The position numbers and the translations under genes are program-made. A stretch of DNA of 64,000 nt from the NCBI GenBank assembly GCA_029780075.1, contig JAKOZI010000315.1:1-64000 (forward strand), in the 5' to 3' direction. Below, in pieces: positions 49,706 through 59,245 of this stretch. The stretch is from Pseudomonadota bacterium (GTDB taxonomy: Bacteria; Pseudomonadota; Gammaproteobacteria; Burkholderiales; Rhodocyclaceae). The first letter of the stretch is position 1; each line of letters opens with the position of its first letter. The notes below the pieces were generated by a model. It ran no database searches and had not been told where the DNA came from. It saw nothing but the letters and a program-made list of their open reading frames with translations.

Positions 49706-51736
49706 ATGGTCGAAACGCTTAAAGAACCCCTTGATCCGGCCGCTACCCCCGCCGCGACCACATCCGATTCTGGTGCCGCCGCAAAGCGGCCCGCCCGGCC
49801 CAGAGCGACGCGCCGGAAGAAGACTGCGGAACTCCCGGCGGGCACGTCGGCCGAAATTGCCGCTGCCGTAGCGGCAGCGCCCTCAAGCCCTGTGGCGGCC
49901 ATGCCGCCGCTGACTGCCGCCGCGGCGGCGATTGCGGCTGCGCCCACCACGCCCTCCGAGTCGCCGCCGCGAGCAGACTACTCTCGACGTCTGGGTGATC
50001 GCCACCTGCTGGATTCCGATGCCCTGGAAAACATCGACCGGATGACCAACGTCGCGCTCGGTCAGTTGAGCGGTGGTATCTCGCCGGCTTCACTGGCTAT
50101 GGCCTATCTGGATTGGACCGTGCATCTGGCGGCCTCTCCCGGCAAACAGTTCCAACTCGCCGCCAAGGCCGCCCGCAAGGCGATGCGCCTCGGCGCGTAC
50201 GCGCTTTCCTCGGCGGTCACCGGCAATGCCGAAGCCTGCATCAAGCCTCTCCCCGGCGACCATCGCTTTGATCATCCGGGCTGGCAGCGCTTTCCGTACA
50301 ACGTGATTTACCAGGGCTTCCTGCTCAACCAGCAATGGTGGCACAACGCCACCACCGGCATTCGCGGCGTCTCGAAGCACGGCGAGGCGGCAGTCTGGTT
50401 CACCGCCAAGCAGATCCTGGACATGACGGCTCCCTGCAATGTGCCATTCATGAACCCCGAGATCGTGGAAGCCACCGGCAACGAACGCGGCGCCAATCTG
50501 GCGCGCGGCGCCAAGTACTATGGCGAGGACATCCGCCGCTCCCTGCGCGACGAGAAGCCGGTCGGAGTCGACGCCTTCAAGGTCGGGGAAAACCTCGCCG
50601 TCACACCCGGCAAGGTCGTCTATCGTAACCTGTTGATGGAACTGATCCAGTACTCGCCAAGCACGGACACTGTCCAGCGCGAACCGGTTCTGATGCAATC
50701 CGCATGGATGATGAAGTACTACATCCTGGACTTGTCACCGCACAATTCGCTGGTCAAGTACCTCGTCGATCGGGGCCACACGGTATTCATGGTCTCGTGG
50801 CTGAACCCGGGTGCGGAACACCGGAATCTGGGCATGGAGGATTACCGCAAGCTGGGAACACTGGCCGCGATCAACGCCATCTCGGACATCCTCCCGGGCC
50901 GCAAGATCCACACCGTCGGCTACTGCCTGGGCGGCATTCTGTTGACCATTGCCGCAGCCGCGATGGCCCGCGACGGCGACGACCGCCTGGCCAGCGTCAC
51001 CCTGTTCACCACCATGACCGACTTCACCGAGGTCGGTGAAATCAACGTCTTCATGGACGCCAGCGAGGTGACCCTGCTCGAGGACATGATGTGGCAGAAG
51101 GGTTACCTGGACCACAAACAGGTCTCTGGAGGATTCCAGTTGCTCAAGTCGGCCGACCTGATCTGGTCGAAGATGGTTCGCGAGTACTACCTTGGCCACC
51201 GCGAACCGATGTTCGACCTGATGGCCTGGAACGCCGACGGCACGCGCATGCCCTATCGCCAGCATTCGGAGGTCCTGCGCCGGCTGTATGTAGACAATCA
51301 ATTGTTCCAGGGCAAATACATGGTCGATGGACGCGCCATTTCGATCAGCAACATTCATGCGCCGATCTTTGCCGTCGCCGCCGGTGCCGACCACGTCGCG
51401 CCCTGGCGTTCCGTGTACAAGTTACACCTGCAGAGCGACGCCACCGAACTGACGTTCGTTCTGACCAGTGGTGGGCACAACGTTGGTATCGTCAATGAAC
51501 CGGGCCGTCCACGTCGATCCTACCAACTCAGCGTTTGCCACGAGGGAGAACGCTGCCTGGATGCCGATACCTGGAAAGAAAGGGCCCCGGTGTATCAAGG
51601 CTCGTGGTGGCCGGTGTGGCAGGAATGGCTCACACGGCATTCATCGGGCACTGAACCGGCACCGCCGATGGGCGCGCCCGAGAAAGGCTACGCGCCGCTC
51701 TGTGACGCCCCGGGAACCTACATTCTGCAACAGTAG
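49706..51736 (+). CDS. phaC: Class I-type PHA synthase with basic Ala/Pro-rich N-terminal extension
   Basis: A PHA synthase of 676 residues. The catalytic Cys is in HTVGYCLGGILLTIAAAAMA, the Asp in AAGADHVAPWRSVYK and the His in VLTSGGHNVGIVNEPG. The ending YQGSWWPVWQEWLTRHS is typical of class I. The first 100 residues are unusual: a basic patch (KRPARPRATRRKK), then Ala/Pro/Ser-rich low-complexity sequence (AAAVAAAPSSPVAAMPPLTA) like the tails of PhaF/AlgP-type proteins. Family members are about 560-620 residues. ATG at 49706 follows CGGAG; the ORF-track start is 19 codons earlier. A strong terminator follows. Confidence 0.92.
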   Translation: MVETLKEPLDPAATPAATTSDSGAAAKRPARPRATRRKKTAELPAGTSAEIAAAVAAAPSSPVAAMPPLTAAAAAIAAAPTTPSESPPRADYSRRLGDRHLLDSDALENIDRMTNVALGQLSGGISPASLAMAYLDWTVHLAASPGKQFQLAAKAARKAMRLGAYALSSAVTGNAEACIKPLPGDHRFDHPGWQRFPYNVIYQGFLLNQQWWHNATTGIRGVSKHGEAAVWFTAKQILDMTAPCNVPFMNPEIVEATGNERGANLARGAKYYGEDIRRSLRDEKPVGVDAFKVGENLAVTPGKVVYRNLLMELIQYSPSTDTVQREPVLMQSAWMMKYYILDLSPHNSLVKYLVDRGHTVFMVSWLNPGAEHRNLGMEDYRKLGTLAAINAISDILPGRKIHTVGYCLGGILLTIAAAAMARDGDDRLASVTLFTTMTDFTEVGEINVFMDASEVTLLEDMMWQKGYLDHKQVSGGFQLLKSADLIWSKMVREYYLGHREPMFDLMAWNADGTRMPYRQHSEVLRRLYVDNQLFQGKYMVDGRAISISNIHAPIFAVAAGADHVAPWRSVYKLHLQSDATELTFVLTSGGHNVGIVNEPGRPRRSYQLSVCHEGERCLDADTWKERAPVYQGSWWPVWQEWLTRHSSGTEPAPPMGAPEKGYAPLCDAPGTYILQQ

Positions 51737-51744
51737 GCAACTCT

Positions 51745-51776
51745 ATTCGGCCGCCAACAGGCGGCCGAATTTCTTT
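51745..51776 (+). terminator. Rho-independent terminator after phaC
   Basis: ATTCGGCCGCC and GGCGGCCGAAT form a perfect 11-bp stem around the loop AACA, followed directly by TTCTTT. It lies nine bases after the phaC stop and can also serve the convergent ligase gene because the stem is symmetric. Confidence 0.88.
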
Positions 51777-51800
51777 ACGCAGGCGCCTCGCCGCTGACGG

Positions 51801-53330
51801 TCAATCGACGGACGAAGGCCCCGACTGGTAGGCATCGCGCATGGTACGTTTGAGCGTCTTGCCAGCGGCGTTGCGCGGGAACTCGTCCATGATCTGCACC
51901 GCGTGCAGGCGCTGATAACGTGCGCCGACCCGCTCGTTGATCCAGTCACGCAACTCGGAGGCGCTGAGCACCGCATCGGACCGGAGAATCACCGCTGCCA
52001 CCGGCGTTTCCCCCCATTTTTCATGTACTACGCCAAATACGGCGACCTCCCTTACCGCTGGGTGACGAGCGGCAACCTCTTCGATGTCGCGCGGGTAAAC
52101 CTTGACACCACCGCTGTCGATCATGTCCTTCTTGCGGTCGACCAGGTAAAGGTAACCATCGCCGTCAGTGTAGCCAAGATCCCCGGTAAACAACCAGCCA
52201 CCACGGATCGCCTGGTCAGTGAGGTCGGGACGACCGTAGTAGCCAGACATCAGCGACGGCCCACGACCAACGATTTCACCGATTTCCCCTGGAGGGGCGT
52301 CACTGCCGTCCTCACGCACGATACGCATCGTGTAGAAGGACGGCGGCGCACCCACCGAACCGGCCTTGCGCAACGACTGCGTCTTGTCGAGAATGGTCCA
52401 GAACCCTTCCGTGAGGCCATAGAGCTCGTAGAAGCGGTCGGGAAGCAAGCGATTGAGCATGTCCTTGTGCTCCTGGTGAAGCGGTGCGCCCAGCGACAGG
52501 ATCATCTCCAGCGACGCCAGCTTGTCGACCGAGAAGCGCGGTGAATTGAGCAGGGCGATGATCTGTGCGGGCACCATCATGGTGTGTGTGACACGCTCCC
52601 GGGCGATGATTTCGATCGCCTCGTCAGGATCGAACTGGCGCTGCAGGACATAGCGCGCACCAAGATAGAAGCTGGGCATCAGCGTCACGAAGGCGCCGTT
52701 GAAGACGATCGCGCCAGTGTGCAACACCACCGATTCCGGACTCATTCGCCATGCCGATGCAAACAGCGTGCAATACATCGCGCGCACGAAATGGCTGTGC
52801 ATTATCCCCTTCGGCAGACCGGTCGTCCCACTGGTGTACATGACATTGAACAGATCGTCGCTGCCCACCGACGTCGGCTCGGGCCACTCCTCCGGAAGGG
52901 TCTTGAGCAAAGCCGCGTAGTCGGCATAATCGCCGATCGAACCATCGATCATCAACACACGCTCGACCGGCAGTTCGTCGCGAACCTGGCTGAGCACCGG
53001 CGCCATCGTACGCTGCGTGATCAGACAAACAGCACCCGAATCCCGCAACAGGCTGGCCAGACCGGAAGCCATCAACAGCGGACTCAGCGGCACCAGCACC
53101 GCGCCGATCGAAGGAACCGCCCAATAAATTTCGAGTAGCTCGCAACAGTTGCTCAACACTGTCGCTACCCGGTCGCCTTTACGCACCCCAAGCCATTGCA
53201 GCAGGCGCGCGCACCGGCCAACGCGCATGGCGAACTGACTCCAGGTCAGGCGCTCCTGCTCGAAGACAACAGCTACCTGATGCGGCCGATACTGCGAATG
53301 ATGCCTGACCAACGTTGCAAGTTGCAGCAT
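51801..53330 (-). CDS. Acyl-CoA synthetase (AMP-forming)
   Basis: An acyl-adenylate-forming ligase of 509 residues that activates a carboxylic acid with ATP and CoA. Motifs: P-loop MYTSGTTGLPKGIMHSHFVR, FYELYGLTEGFWTI, GWLFTGDLGYTDGDGYLYLV and the catalytic Lys region EFPRNAAGKTLKRTM. The substrate is not determined; medium or long fatty acids or 3-hydroxy acids released from PHA are possible in this setting. ATG at 53330 has GGAGGAAAAA before it; the ORF-track start is 28 codons earlier. It converges with the phaC gene. Confidence 0.87.
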   Translation of the reverse strand: MLQLATLVRHHSQYRPHQVAVVFEQERLTWSQFAMRVGRCARLLQWLGVRKGDRVATVLSNCCELLEIYWAVPSIGAVLVPLSPLLMASGLASLLRDSGAVCLITQRTMAPVLSQVRDELPVERVLMIDGSIGDYADYAALLKTLPEEWPEPTSVGSDDLFNVMYTSGTTGLPKGIMHSHFVRAMYCTLFASAWRMSPESVVLHTGAIVFNGAFVTLMPSFYLGARYVLQRQFDPDEAIEIIARERVTHTMMVPAQIIALLNSPRFSVDKLASLEMILSLGAPLHQEHKDMLNRLLPDRFYELYGLTEGFWTILDKTQSLRKAGSVGAPPSFYTMRIVREDGSDAPPGEIGEIVGRGPSLMSGYYGRPDLTDQAIRGGWLFTGDLGYTDGDGYLYLVDRKKDMIDSGGVKVYPRDIEEVAARHPAVREVAVFGVVHEKWGETPVAAVILRSDAVLSASELRDWINERVGARYQRLHAVQIMDEFPRNAAGKTLKRTMRDAYQSGPSSVD

Positions 53331-53995
53331 TTTTTCCTCCCATCCAAGAATACCTGCAGGCGCACACCGACTCGGGGCGGCGGCATCGCAGCGCAACAAT
53401 GCACTACTATACAACCCAATTTCGCCGTGTAGCGCTGAGCATTGCCAAGAGCAGCGGCTGAGTCCGCGAAGCTCGCCGCCATGCCCTCCAGATCAGCATT
53501 TAATGGCCATTTCCCGTTGCTCGGTGGTGGTGCCAAATAAACCTTTCGAGATCCACACCGCGGACTAAACAATTCCGGCGCGGAGGAGTAGAATGCATTG
53601 TGCGGTGCGGAATCGTGCTCGATCGGGATTGTTGAGCGACCATTCCATGCCAGCCAGGACCGGCAGAGCAAAGGGCTCGCGCCGGCCTTCCCGGGTCCGG
53701 GATTTCTGCCGCGGTTTCTTCGTTACGCTTCCACCAGCATGACTCCAGGTACACAGCAGCCACTTCCAGCGGGGGTGCAAAACCACACGCATCGCCAGGC
53801 TTGTGGCGAGGTGCCGGGCGCCGGCTGCACGCTCTGGGACCGGCACAATTCAACCGGGAACGGGCCAAGGCAAGCCGAATCGTTGTCTCCGATGGAAACT
53901 CCCATATCCGTTCCCATGGCGGGGCCAAGGTAATCGTGGGCCGGCCTCTGCGGGCTGGCCCGTTCTAAGTGACGTAAATTGTTGGAGGTTGGAAG
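53331..53995. other. Intergenic region, divergent, no supported gene
   Basis: About 665 bases lie between the ligase gene and the third phaC-like gene. Several ORFs of 60-140 codons overlap here on both strands but none is protein-like. A G/C-rich hairpin (GGGCCGGCC...GGCTGGCCC, about 53938-53962) lies 30 bases before the next start, and a good ribosome site TTGGAGG is at 53982-53988. The hairpin could be a leader structure. Confidence 0.45.
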
Positions 53996-55462
53996 ATGTT
54001 TGCACTGCTAAGGGAAATGCCTGATTTCACCACGAGTTGGTGGAGGTACATGCTGGCGATGATGCGCGCCTCGAACCGCGAAGTCAGCGAATTCAACGAC
54101 AACCTCTTCATTGCCGCACACATTGCCATGACCGCGGCGCGCGACAACCCGCTGAGCATGCTGGAAGCTTTCGAGATCGTCGAGCACAACGTCGGCATGG
54201 CCCGCAAAGGGATGGCCGGCATGCAGGGCAAGATGGCCGACTACGCTTTCGATCAGGTCGAGGAAGGCACACGCGCGTTCCTGAACACCGTCCTGAAGGC
54301 GGATGGCGAGAAACTGGGTGGCTACATGCGTCGCGAAGCCGAAATCATGGAATCGGTTTCGAACTTCAACGAGCAGATCGAGGCCATCGCCGACGAGTTC
54401 GGTTTCCATTTCAACACCCCGAACTACAAGCTGGTCCATGAAACCGACGCCTTCGAGCTCTACCAGGTGCTGCCGCTGAAGGCCGGCGTCGAAGTTCGCA
54501 AGGATCTGAAGCCGGTCATCCTCGTTCCGCCCTACATGCTGGGCGTACACATCCTGGCGTTCCTGCCGTTCGAGGGCAAGAGCTACAGCCACGCGTTCGC
54601 CAACGAAGGCATTCCCACCTACGTCCGCGTCGTCAAGGACATCATGACCAACGAGAAGGTCCAGACGCTGACGCCGGAGCAGGACTGCGAACAGACCCGC
54701 CAACTGTGCGCCAAGGCCATGGAACTCAACGACGGCAAGAAAGTCACGCTGAACGGCACCTGCCAGGGCGGTTACATCTCGCTGATGAATATTCTGTCGG
54801 GCAAACTGAAGGACGTCTGCGACGCCCTGATTACCAATGTGACCCCGGTTGACGGCACCTACAGCGACGCCATCAGCGGCATGCCGACGATGCACCACGA
54901 TTTCATCACCACGACGCTGCCGAGCGGTAACAAGGTCGCCAACGGCTACCTGCTGAGCCTGGGAATGCGCTTCGTCGCCATTGACCGGGAAACCCCGCTG
55001 GTGAAAGTGCTCGATCAGGTTTCGCTGCATCGGGCCACCGACCTGAACCCCGGCAAGACGCCGGCAGCGCTGTTCCGCTGGTTGCTCAAGGAACGTGTGC
55101 ACCTGCCGCTGGCAATTGCCAACATGAGTTCGCACACCTTCCAGGATCCGATCGCCAACGACGGGACCCTGCCGGTGAAACTGTTCGATCAGCCGTTGAA
55201 CATCAAGAACCTGATCGAGTTGAACGTGCCGTGGTACCAGAACTACGCGATCAAGGACGACCTCGTCACGCCACCGTGCGCCACCGCCGGCAACAAGTTC
55301 CTCGAAGGTTGGGACCGTCTCGAGTCGGTCGCCTTCTTCGGCGGACACGTGGCCATCCTGACCAGTCCGCACGGCAAAAAGGCCCCGGTCACCGGCTCCT
55401 TCACCGACGCCAACGGCAAAGCGTCGCGCGGACCAGTCAAATTCCAGATCGACATTTCCTGA
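53996..55462 (+). CDS. Divergent PhaC-like alpha/beta-hydrolase (third synthase paralogue)
   Basis: A protein of 488 residues. The C-terminal 330 residues have the PHA-synthase-type hydrolase pattern: [20 protein letters not shown], nucleophile Cys in [20 protein letters not shown], Asp in [20 protein letters not shown] and His in [19 protein letters not shown]. The first 160 residues are helical and unlike class I or III ([40 protein letters not shown]). A full triad suggests an active enzyme, either a synthase or a hydrolase/transferase. It does not fit cleanly in classes I-IV. A strong hairpin follows the gene. Confidence 0.75.
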   Translation: MFALLREMPDFTTSWWRYMLAMMRASNREVSEFNDNLFIAAHIAMTAARDNPLSMLEAFEIVEHNVGMARKGMAGMQGKMADYAFDQVEEGTRAFLNTVLKADGEKLGGYMRREAEIMESVSNFNEQIEAIADEFGFHFNTPNYKLVHETDAFELYQVLPLKAGVEVRKDLKPVILVPPYMLGVHILAFLPFEGKSYSHAFANEGIPTYVRVVKDIMTNEKVQTLTPEQDCEQTRQLCAKAMELNDGKKVTLNGTCQGGYISLMNILSGKLKDVCDALITNVTPVDGTYSDAISGMPTMHHDFITTTLPSGNKVANGYLLSLGMRFVAIDRETPLVKVLDQVSLHRATDLNPGKTPAALFRWLLKERVHLPLAIANMSSHTFQDPIANDGTLPVKLFDQPLNIKNLIELNVPWYQNYAIKDDLVTPPCATAGNKFLEGWDRLESVAFFGGHVAILTSPHGKKAPVTGSFTDANGKASRGPVKFQIDIS

Positions 55463-55530
55463 TTGGCACACAAGCCCTTCGGGAACTGAAGACGCGGCAC
55501 CGCTGATCTCTGCACCCTGCCTTGAGCAAA

Positions 55531-55573
55531 CGACGCGCCGGCCTGACAGCAACCTGTTCAGGCCGGCGCGTCG
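55531..55573 (+). terminator. Long hairpin after the third phaC-like gene
   Basis: CGACGCGCCGGCCTGA (55531-55546) pairs perfectly over 16 bases with TCAGGCCGGCGCGTCG (55558-55573). A short inner stem with one bulged T continues around the loop CAAC. No T-run follows, so it may stop transcription weakly or stabilise the upstream mRNA. Confidence 0.6.
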
Positions 55574-55706
55574 GCGTGTCACCCCTCCCCAGGCGCAACA
55601 CGCGCAGCCGCACGTCCAGCACCGATTCCGATCACCGCAGCAAGGAAATCCCGCGACAATTGGCGGGATCTCGACACCATCCACTCTGAACCTGGAGATT
55701 TCCCTT

Positions 55707-56483
55707 ATGAGCTATGTCAACATCAACGCCGAAGTGCGCGGAAAAGTCGGCCTGATCACTCTCAACCGCCCCAAGCAACTGAATGCCTTGAACGATGACC
55801 TGATGGACGAACTGGGCAGCGCTCTGGCCACCTTCGAGGCCGACGAAAACATCGGCGCGATCGTCATCACCGGCTCGGACAAGGCCTTTGCTGCCGGTGC
55901 CGACATTACCGTCATGCAGTCCCTGACTTACATGGAAGCCTACAAGGGCGACTTCATCACCCGCAACTGGGACAGCCTCAAGAGCTGCCGCAAACCGGTG
56001 ATTGCTGCGGTTGCCGGCTACGCACTCGGCGGCGGCTGCGAACTGGCGATGATGTGCGACATCATCCTGGCTGCCGACAACGCGCAATTTGGCCAGCCCG
56101 AAGTTCGTCTGGGAATTCTCCCCGGCGCCGGTGGCACGCAGCGCCTGCCGCGGGCGATTTCCAAGGCCAAGGCCATGGAGATGTGCCTGGCCTCGCGTAA
56201 CATCGACGCCACGGAAGCCGAGCGCGCCGGTCTGGTTTCACGGGTCGTCCCGGCCGACAAGCTCCTCGATGAGGCGATGGCCACCGCCACCCGCATCGCC
56301 AGCTTCTCGCTGCCGGTCGTGATGATGATCAAGGAGTGCATCAACCGCTCCTACGAGAGCTCGCTTTCCGAAGGTCTGCTTTTCGAACGCCGCACGTTCC
56401 ACTCGGCTTTTGCTCTGGAAGACCAGAAGGAAGGCATGGCGGCTTTCGTCGAAAAGCGCAAACCCTCGTTCTCCAACCGCTGA
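55707..56483 (+). CDS. Enoyl-CoA hydratase (crotonase family)
   Basis: A crotonase-fold enzyme of 258 residues that hydrates trans-2-enoyl-CoA to (S)-3-hydroxyacyl-CoA. The oxyanion-hole parts are [15 protein letters not shown] and [20 protein letters not shown]. The two catalytic Glu lie in GGCELAM and [20 protein letters not shown]. The C-terminal helices are complete ([20 protein letters not shown]). The product has the S configuration, so it complements rather than duplicates the MaoC-type hydratase. ATTTCCCTT-ATG has only a weak ribosome site (CTGGAG). Confidence 0.9.
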   Translation: MSYVNINAEVRGKVGLITLNRPKQLNALNDDLMDELGSALATFEADENIGAIVITGSDKAFAAGADITVMQSLTYMEAYKGDFITRNWDSLKSCRKPVIAAVAGYALGGGCELAMMCDIILAADNAQFGQPEVRLGILPGAGGTQRLPRAISKAKAMEMCLASRNIDATEAERAGLVSRVVPADKLLDEAMATATRIASFSLPVVMMIKECINRSYESSLSEGLLFERRTFHSAFALEDQKEGMAAFVEKRKPSFSNR

Positions 56484-56553
56484 CCTGATCGCCGTACATA
56501 ACCCACCGGAGCCCCGGAAACATCGCCAGGGGATCCGGTGGATCCATCAGAGC

Positions 56554-59109
56554 TCAGCAGTGAGCCAGATCGACGGCATTGTGGATCGTGATCTGGTCCA
56601 CCCACGCCTTGGCGTAAACCGTGCTATAGATGTTCGCGCAAGCCGCCACTTCGAGCGTCAGCGTGACGCTGCGATCGGCAAACTGCTTCAGGTCGATCGC
56701 CGCCTGGCGCAGCCATTCGGTCTCCTGGTGCACCATGCCGATCGCCGTGACTTCATCGACGACAATACCGTCGACCAGGACGCGGAAACTCGCGCTGGTG
56801 TAGTCATTGACGCCAGCGCTGAGATCGAGGCGTCGCACGTAGCTCAGTTCCGGCCGCGGACCGAGTTTGATCCGCCGTGAGATCGACTGGGCGCGTGCGC
56901 CGAGGGCACCGTGATCACCCGATGCGGCGTGACCATAGAGCATCGGCCCACCGCGAAATGCACGCGGGTCTTCGAGCAGCAGTTCCCATCCCGCACCTTC
57001 CCAGCCGGCGGTCTTGAGCGCAGCTTCGGGTTGCGCCGAAGCAGAACGCTGCGCAATACCTTTCAGCACGCCTGCCGCTTCCAGTGCCGTCGAAATGATC
57101 CCGGGAACGTCGATCCCCAGTGGCGCCGAACTGTCCGGGCGTCGGTTCGTGGTGCCCGCCTTGAGCAGGCCAGCCGCTTCCAGCGACGCGGAAATGATGC
57201 CATGGACATCGAGCCCGAAGGGTCGGCCGGCCGCGGCACGCTGCCCCGGTGCCGCTGAACCACGTGGCGGATTGGTGTCGCGCGCGGCATGTTCCTTGAA
57301 CCCCCTCTCGCCGCGGTCGAGTGCGCGGGCGTCATGGCCTCCTTGCCCAGCCGCCGCCGGTTCGGCCTGCGCGAGACCGGCTGTATTAGCCGGCCGGTCG
57401 GTGAGCAATCCCCAGAAATCGGCGATCCGGTGTGTCGATGAAATCCCTACCGCGTTGAAGAACGGCGCCGCCGTACCGCACTGGTGGGGCTCGGCGCCCG
57501 GATCGAGGGCAGCACCGTGGCCCATGCCGAGTACCGTGTAGGACTCGATCAGTTCTTCGCCGCTGGGCCCCTGCCAGGCCCGGCGCGAATGGCCGTCAAC
57601 CGTCATCTGGATCGTCGGCTGCGCATCGAGGCCGTGCACGTCGGCCCATTGCTTGATGATTTCTTCGGCATTGACCGGCTTGACGGCGGTATCGGCGTCA
57701 CCATGCCAGACCGAGACTTTCGGCCATGGCCCCTGGTGGGACGACGCCGCGCGCACCAGTTGCCCCCACTCCCCGGCCGATCGAGACCGCCCCTGGAAGA
57801 TGCTCTCGAGACCTTCCTGCAAACCCTTGGCGGTACGGTAAGGAACCCCGGCGAGCACGGCGCCGCCGGCGAACACCTCCGGATAGGTCGCCAGCATGAC
57901 CGTGGTCATGGCGCCGCCCGACGAAGTACCGGTAACGAAGACCTGCCGGCGATCGAGACCATGATCGTGCAACATCCGGTCGACCATCTGCCGGATCGAC
58001 AACGGCTCACCCTTGTCACGCTCGTTGTCTTCCGGCTTGAACCAGTTGAAGCAGCGCAGCGGGTTGTTGTTCCACTGCTGCTGCGGCAGCAGGAGCGCGA
58101 AACCGTAGCGATCGGCGAGCGTCGACCAGCCGCTGCCCTTGTTGTACGAGGCTGCGCTTTGCGTACAGCCGTGCAGCACGACGACCAGCGGCGCGTTGGC
58201 CGGCAGCCGTTCGGGGACGTAGCTATACATCCGCAGTTCGCCGGGATTGGTGCCGAAACCGATCACTTCCAGCAGGCGGCCCTTCTCCTGCGACTCCACC
58301 TGCTCCGACCACGCCTGGACCGCCGTCAGGGCGGAAAGGAGCTTTTCCCAGCGACTTCCGTGCGGCGTCTTGGCCGCGAGTTTTGCCATGTTGGCGATGG
58401 CGGCCACTTTATGGCCCAGTTTGTTGATCATTGGACGACTCCTGTCATCGGACAAGGTGGTGAGCAGACCGATCTCGATCAGCTTGCGGACCGGCAAGAA
58501 AACGGAGTGGAACAGGCCGGGATCGACCGTGCCACCGCGTTGGGGGTCAAGCCAGGCCGGCGGAGCGGCGTCCGGGGCCAGGCCATAGGTATGACTGACG
58601 AGCGCACGCCGGCCCTGCCAGCAGGCGCTGAACTGCAGCGAGGCAACCGGGCAGCCACGGTTGATCCACACGCCAAACACCTCGCTGGCGACTATCGCGC
58701 GCGTCTCTTCGGCACACGCCAGTTCCAGCAGGCCGGCCAGCGCCTCACCGAACGGCAGACCGTCCAGCCGTATCGACGATTCAGATAGTTTCTCTGCGTC
58801 CGCTGCCAACGCCGGGCCGAACAGTACTCGCGGGGTGTTGCCGCCGGCAGCCACCGCCGTCGGCAGCAAGTCGGCATAGCAACGAATGGCCTCCACGGTC
58901 TGCGCCTGTTGTGGCGCGGCCATCGCCCCGATCAGCAGATGCGCCGCGTAATGCGGCGTTGCCGGCGGCGAACCGCGTCCGCGCGGCCCCGGCGCCACCA
59001 GGCCGCCAGTGACCATCAGCGTGACGCGAAAGCGCAGGTCGCGACGCGATTCCCCGAGGATATCAGCAAGCCGCTCGCTGAATTCATAACGTGCAAGTCC
59101 ATTTACCAT
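56554..59109 (-). CDS. Large fusion protein with PHB-depolymerase domain
   Basis: A protein of 851 residues. Residues 1-260 form an unrecognised cytosolic-looking module starting EFSERLADILGESRRDLRFR and GGLVAPGPRGRGSPPATPHY. Residues about 290-570 are an esterase/PHB-depolymerase domain: PLVVVLHGCTQSAASYNKGS (oxyanion hole), nucleophile Ser in VFVTGTSSGGAMTTVMLATY, Asp in VWHGDADTAVKPVNA and His in VLGMGHGAALDPG. Two short repeats follow (GLDVHGIISASLEAAGLLK and GIDVPGIISTALEAAGVLK), then a beta-rich C-terminal domain of about 130 residues. No signal peptide is visible, so it may act on intracellular polymer. Typical depolymerases of this group are about 350-450 residues. Confidence 0.8.
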   Translation of the reverse strand: MVNGLARYEFSERLADILGESRRDLRFRVTLMVTGGLVAPGPRGRGSPPATPHYAAHLLIGAMAAPQQAQTVEAIRCYADLLPTAVAAGGNTPRVLFGPALAADAEKLSESSIRLDGLPFGEALAGLLELACAEETRAIVASEVFGVWINRGCPVASLQFSACWQGRRALVSHTYGLAPDAAPPAWLDPQRGGTVDPGLFHSVFLPVRKLIEIGLLTTLSDDRSRPMINKLGHKVAAIANMAKLAAKTPHGSRWEKLLSALTAVQAWSEQVESQEKGRLLEVIGFGTNPGELRMYSYVPERLPANAPLVVVLHGCTQSAASYNKGSGWSTLADRYGFALLLPQQQWNNNPLRCFNWFKPEDNERDKGEPLSIRQMVDRMLHDHGLDRRQVFVTGTSSGGAMTTVMLATYPEVFAGGAVLAGVPYRTAKGLQEGLESIFQGRSRSAGEWGQLVRAASSHQGPWPKVSVWHGDADTAVKPVNAEEIIKQWADVHGLDAQPTIQMTVDGHSRRAWQGPSGEELIESYTVLGMGHGAALDPGAEPHQCGTAAPFFNAVGISSTHRIADFWGLLTDRPANTAGLAQAEPAAAGQGGHDARALDRGERGFKEHAARDTNPPRGSAAPGQRAAAGRPFGLDVHGIISASLEAAGLLKAGTTNRRPDSSAPLGIDVPGIISTALEAAGVLKGIAQRSASAQPEAALKTAGWEGAGWELLLEDPRAFRGGPMLYGHAASGDHGALGARAQSISRRIKLGPRPELSYVRRLDLSAGVNDYTSASFRVLVDGIVVDEVTAIGMVHQETEWLRQAAIDLKQFADRSVTLTLEVAACANIYSTVYAKAWVDQITIHNAVDLAHC

Positions 59110-59180
59110 GTGGCAACGATAGCGCGCCGCCTTCAGGATTGCAAGCTTTTATTTAGTAAGTGACAACTTTTAATTTTATT
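59110..59180 (-). promoter_or_regulatory. A/T-rich upstream region of the depolymerase gene
   Basis: The strand upstream of the depolymerase gene contains AAAATTAAAAGTTGTCACTT and AAATAAAAGC, strikingly A/T-rich for this DNA. TTGTCA with a 17-base spacer to TGCAAT could be a promoter. The hexamers are weak and the assignment is tentative. Confidence 0.3.
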
Positions 59181-59245
59181 GTGCGGCGGGGACCGAGAAC
59201 ATCGCTGCCATTCGCCAAGGACCGCCAAGCCCTGCTCCTCTAGCG

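Noticed and set aside
54008-55684. 558-residue minus-strand ORF antisense to the third phaC-like gene
   Set aside because: It is a reverse-frame shadow of a well-supported gene. The composition is His/Gln/Val-rich with no domain, and such long antisense frames recur across this GC-rich window.
57484-58788. 434-residue plus-strand ORF antisense to the depolymerase fusion
   Set aside because: It is an Arg/His/Gln-rich shadow of a gene with a complete catalytic triad.
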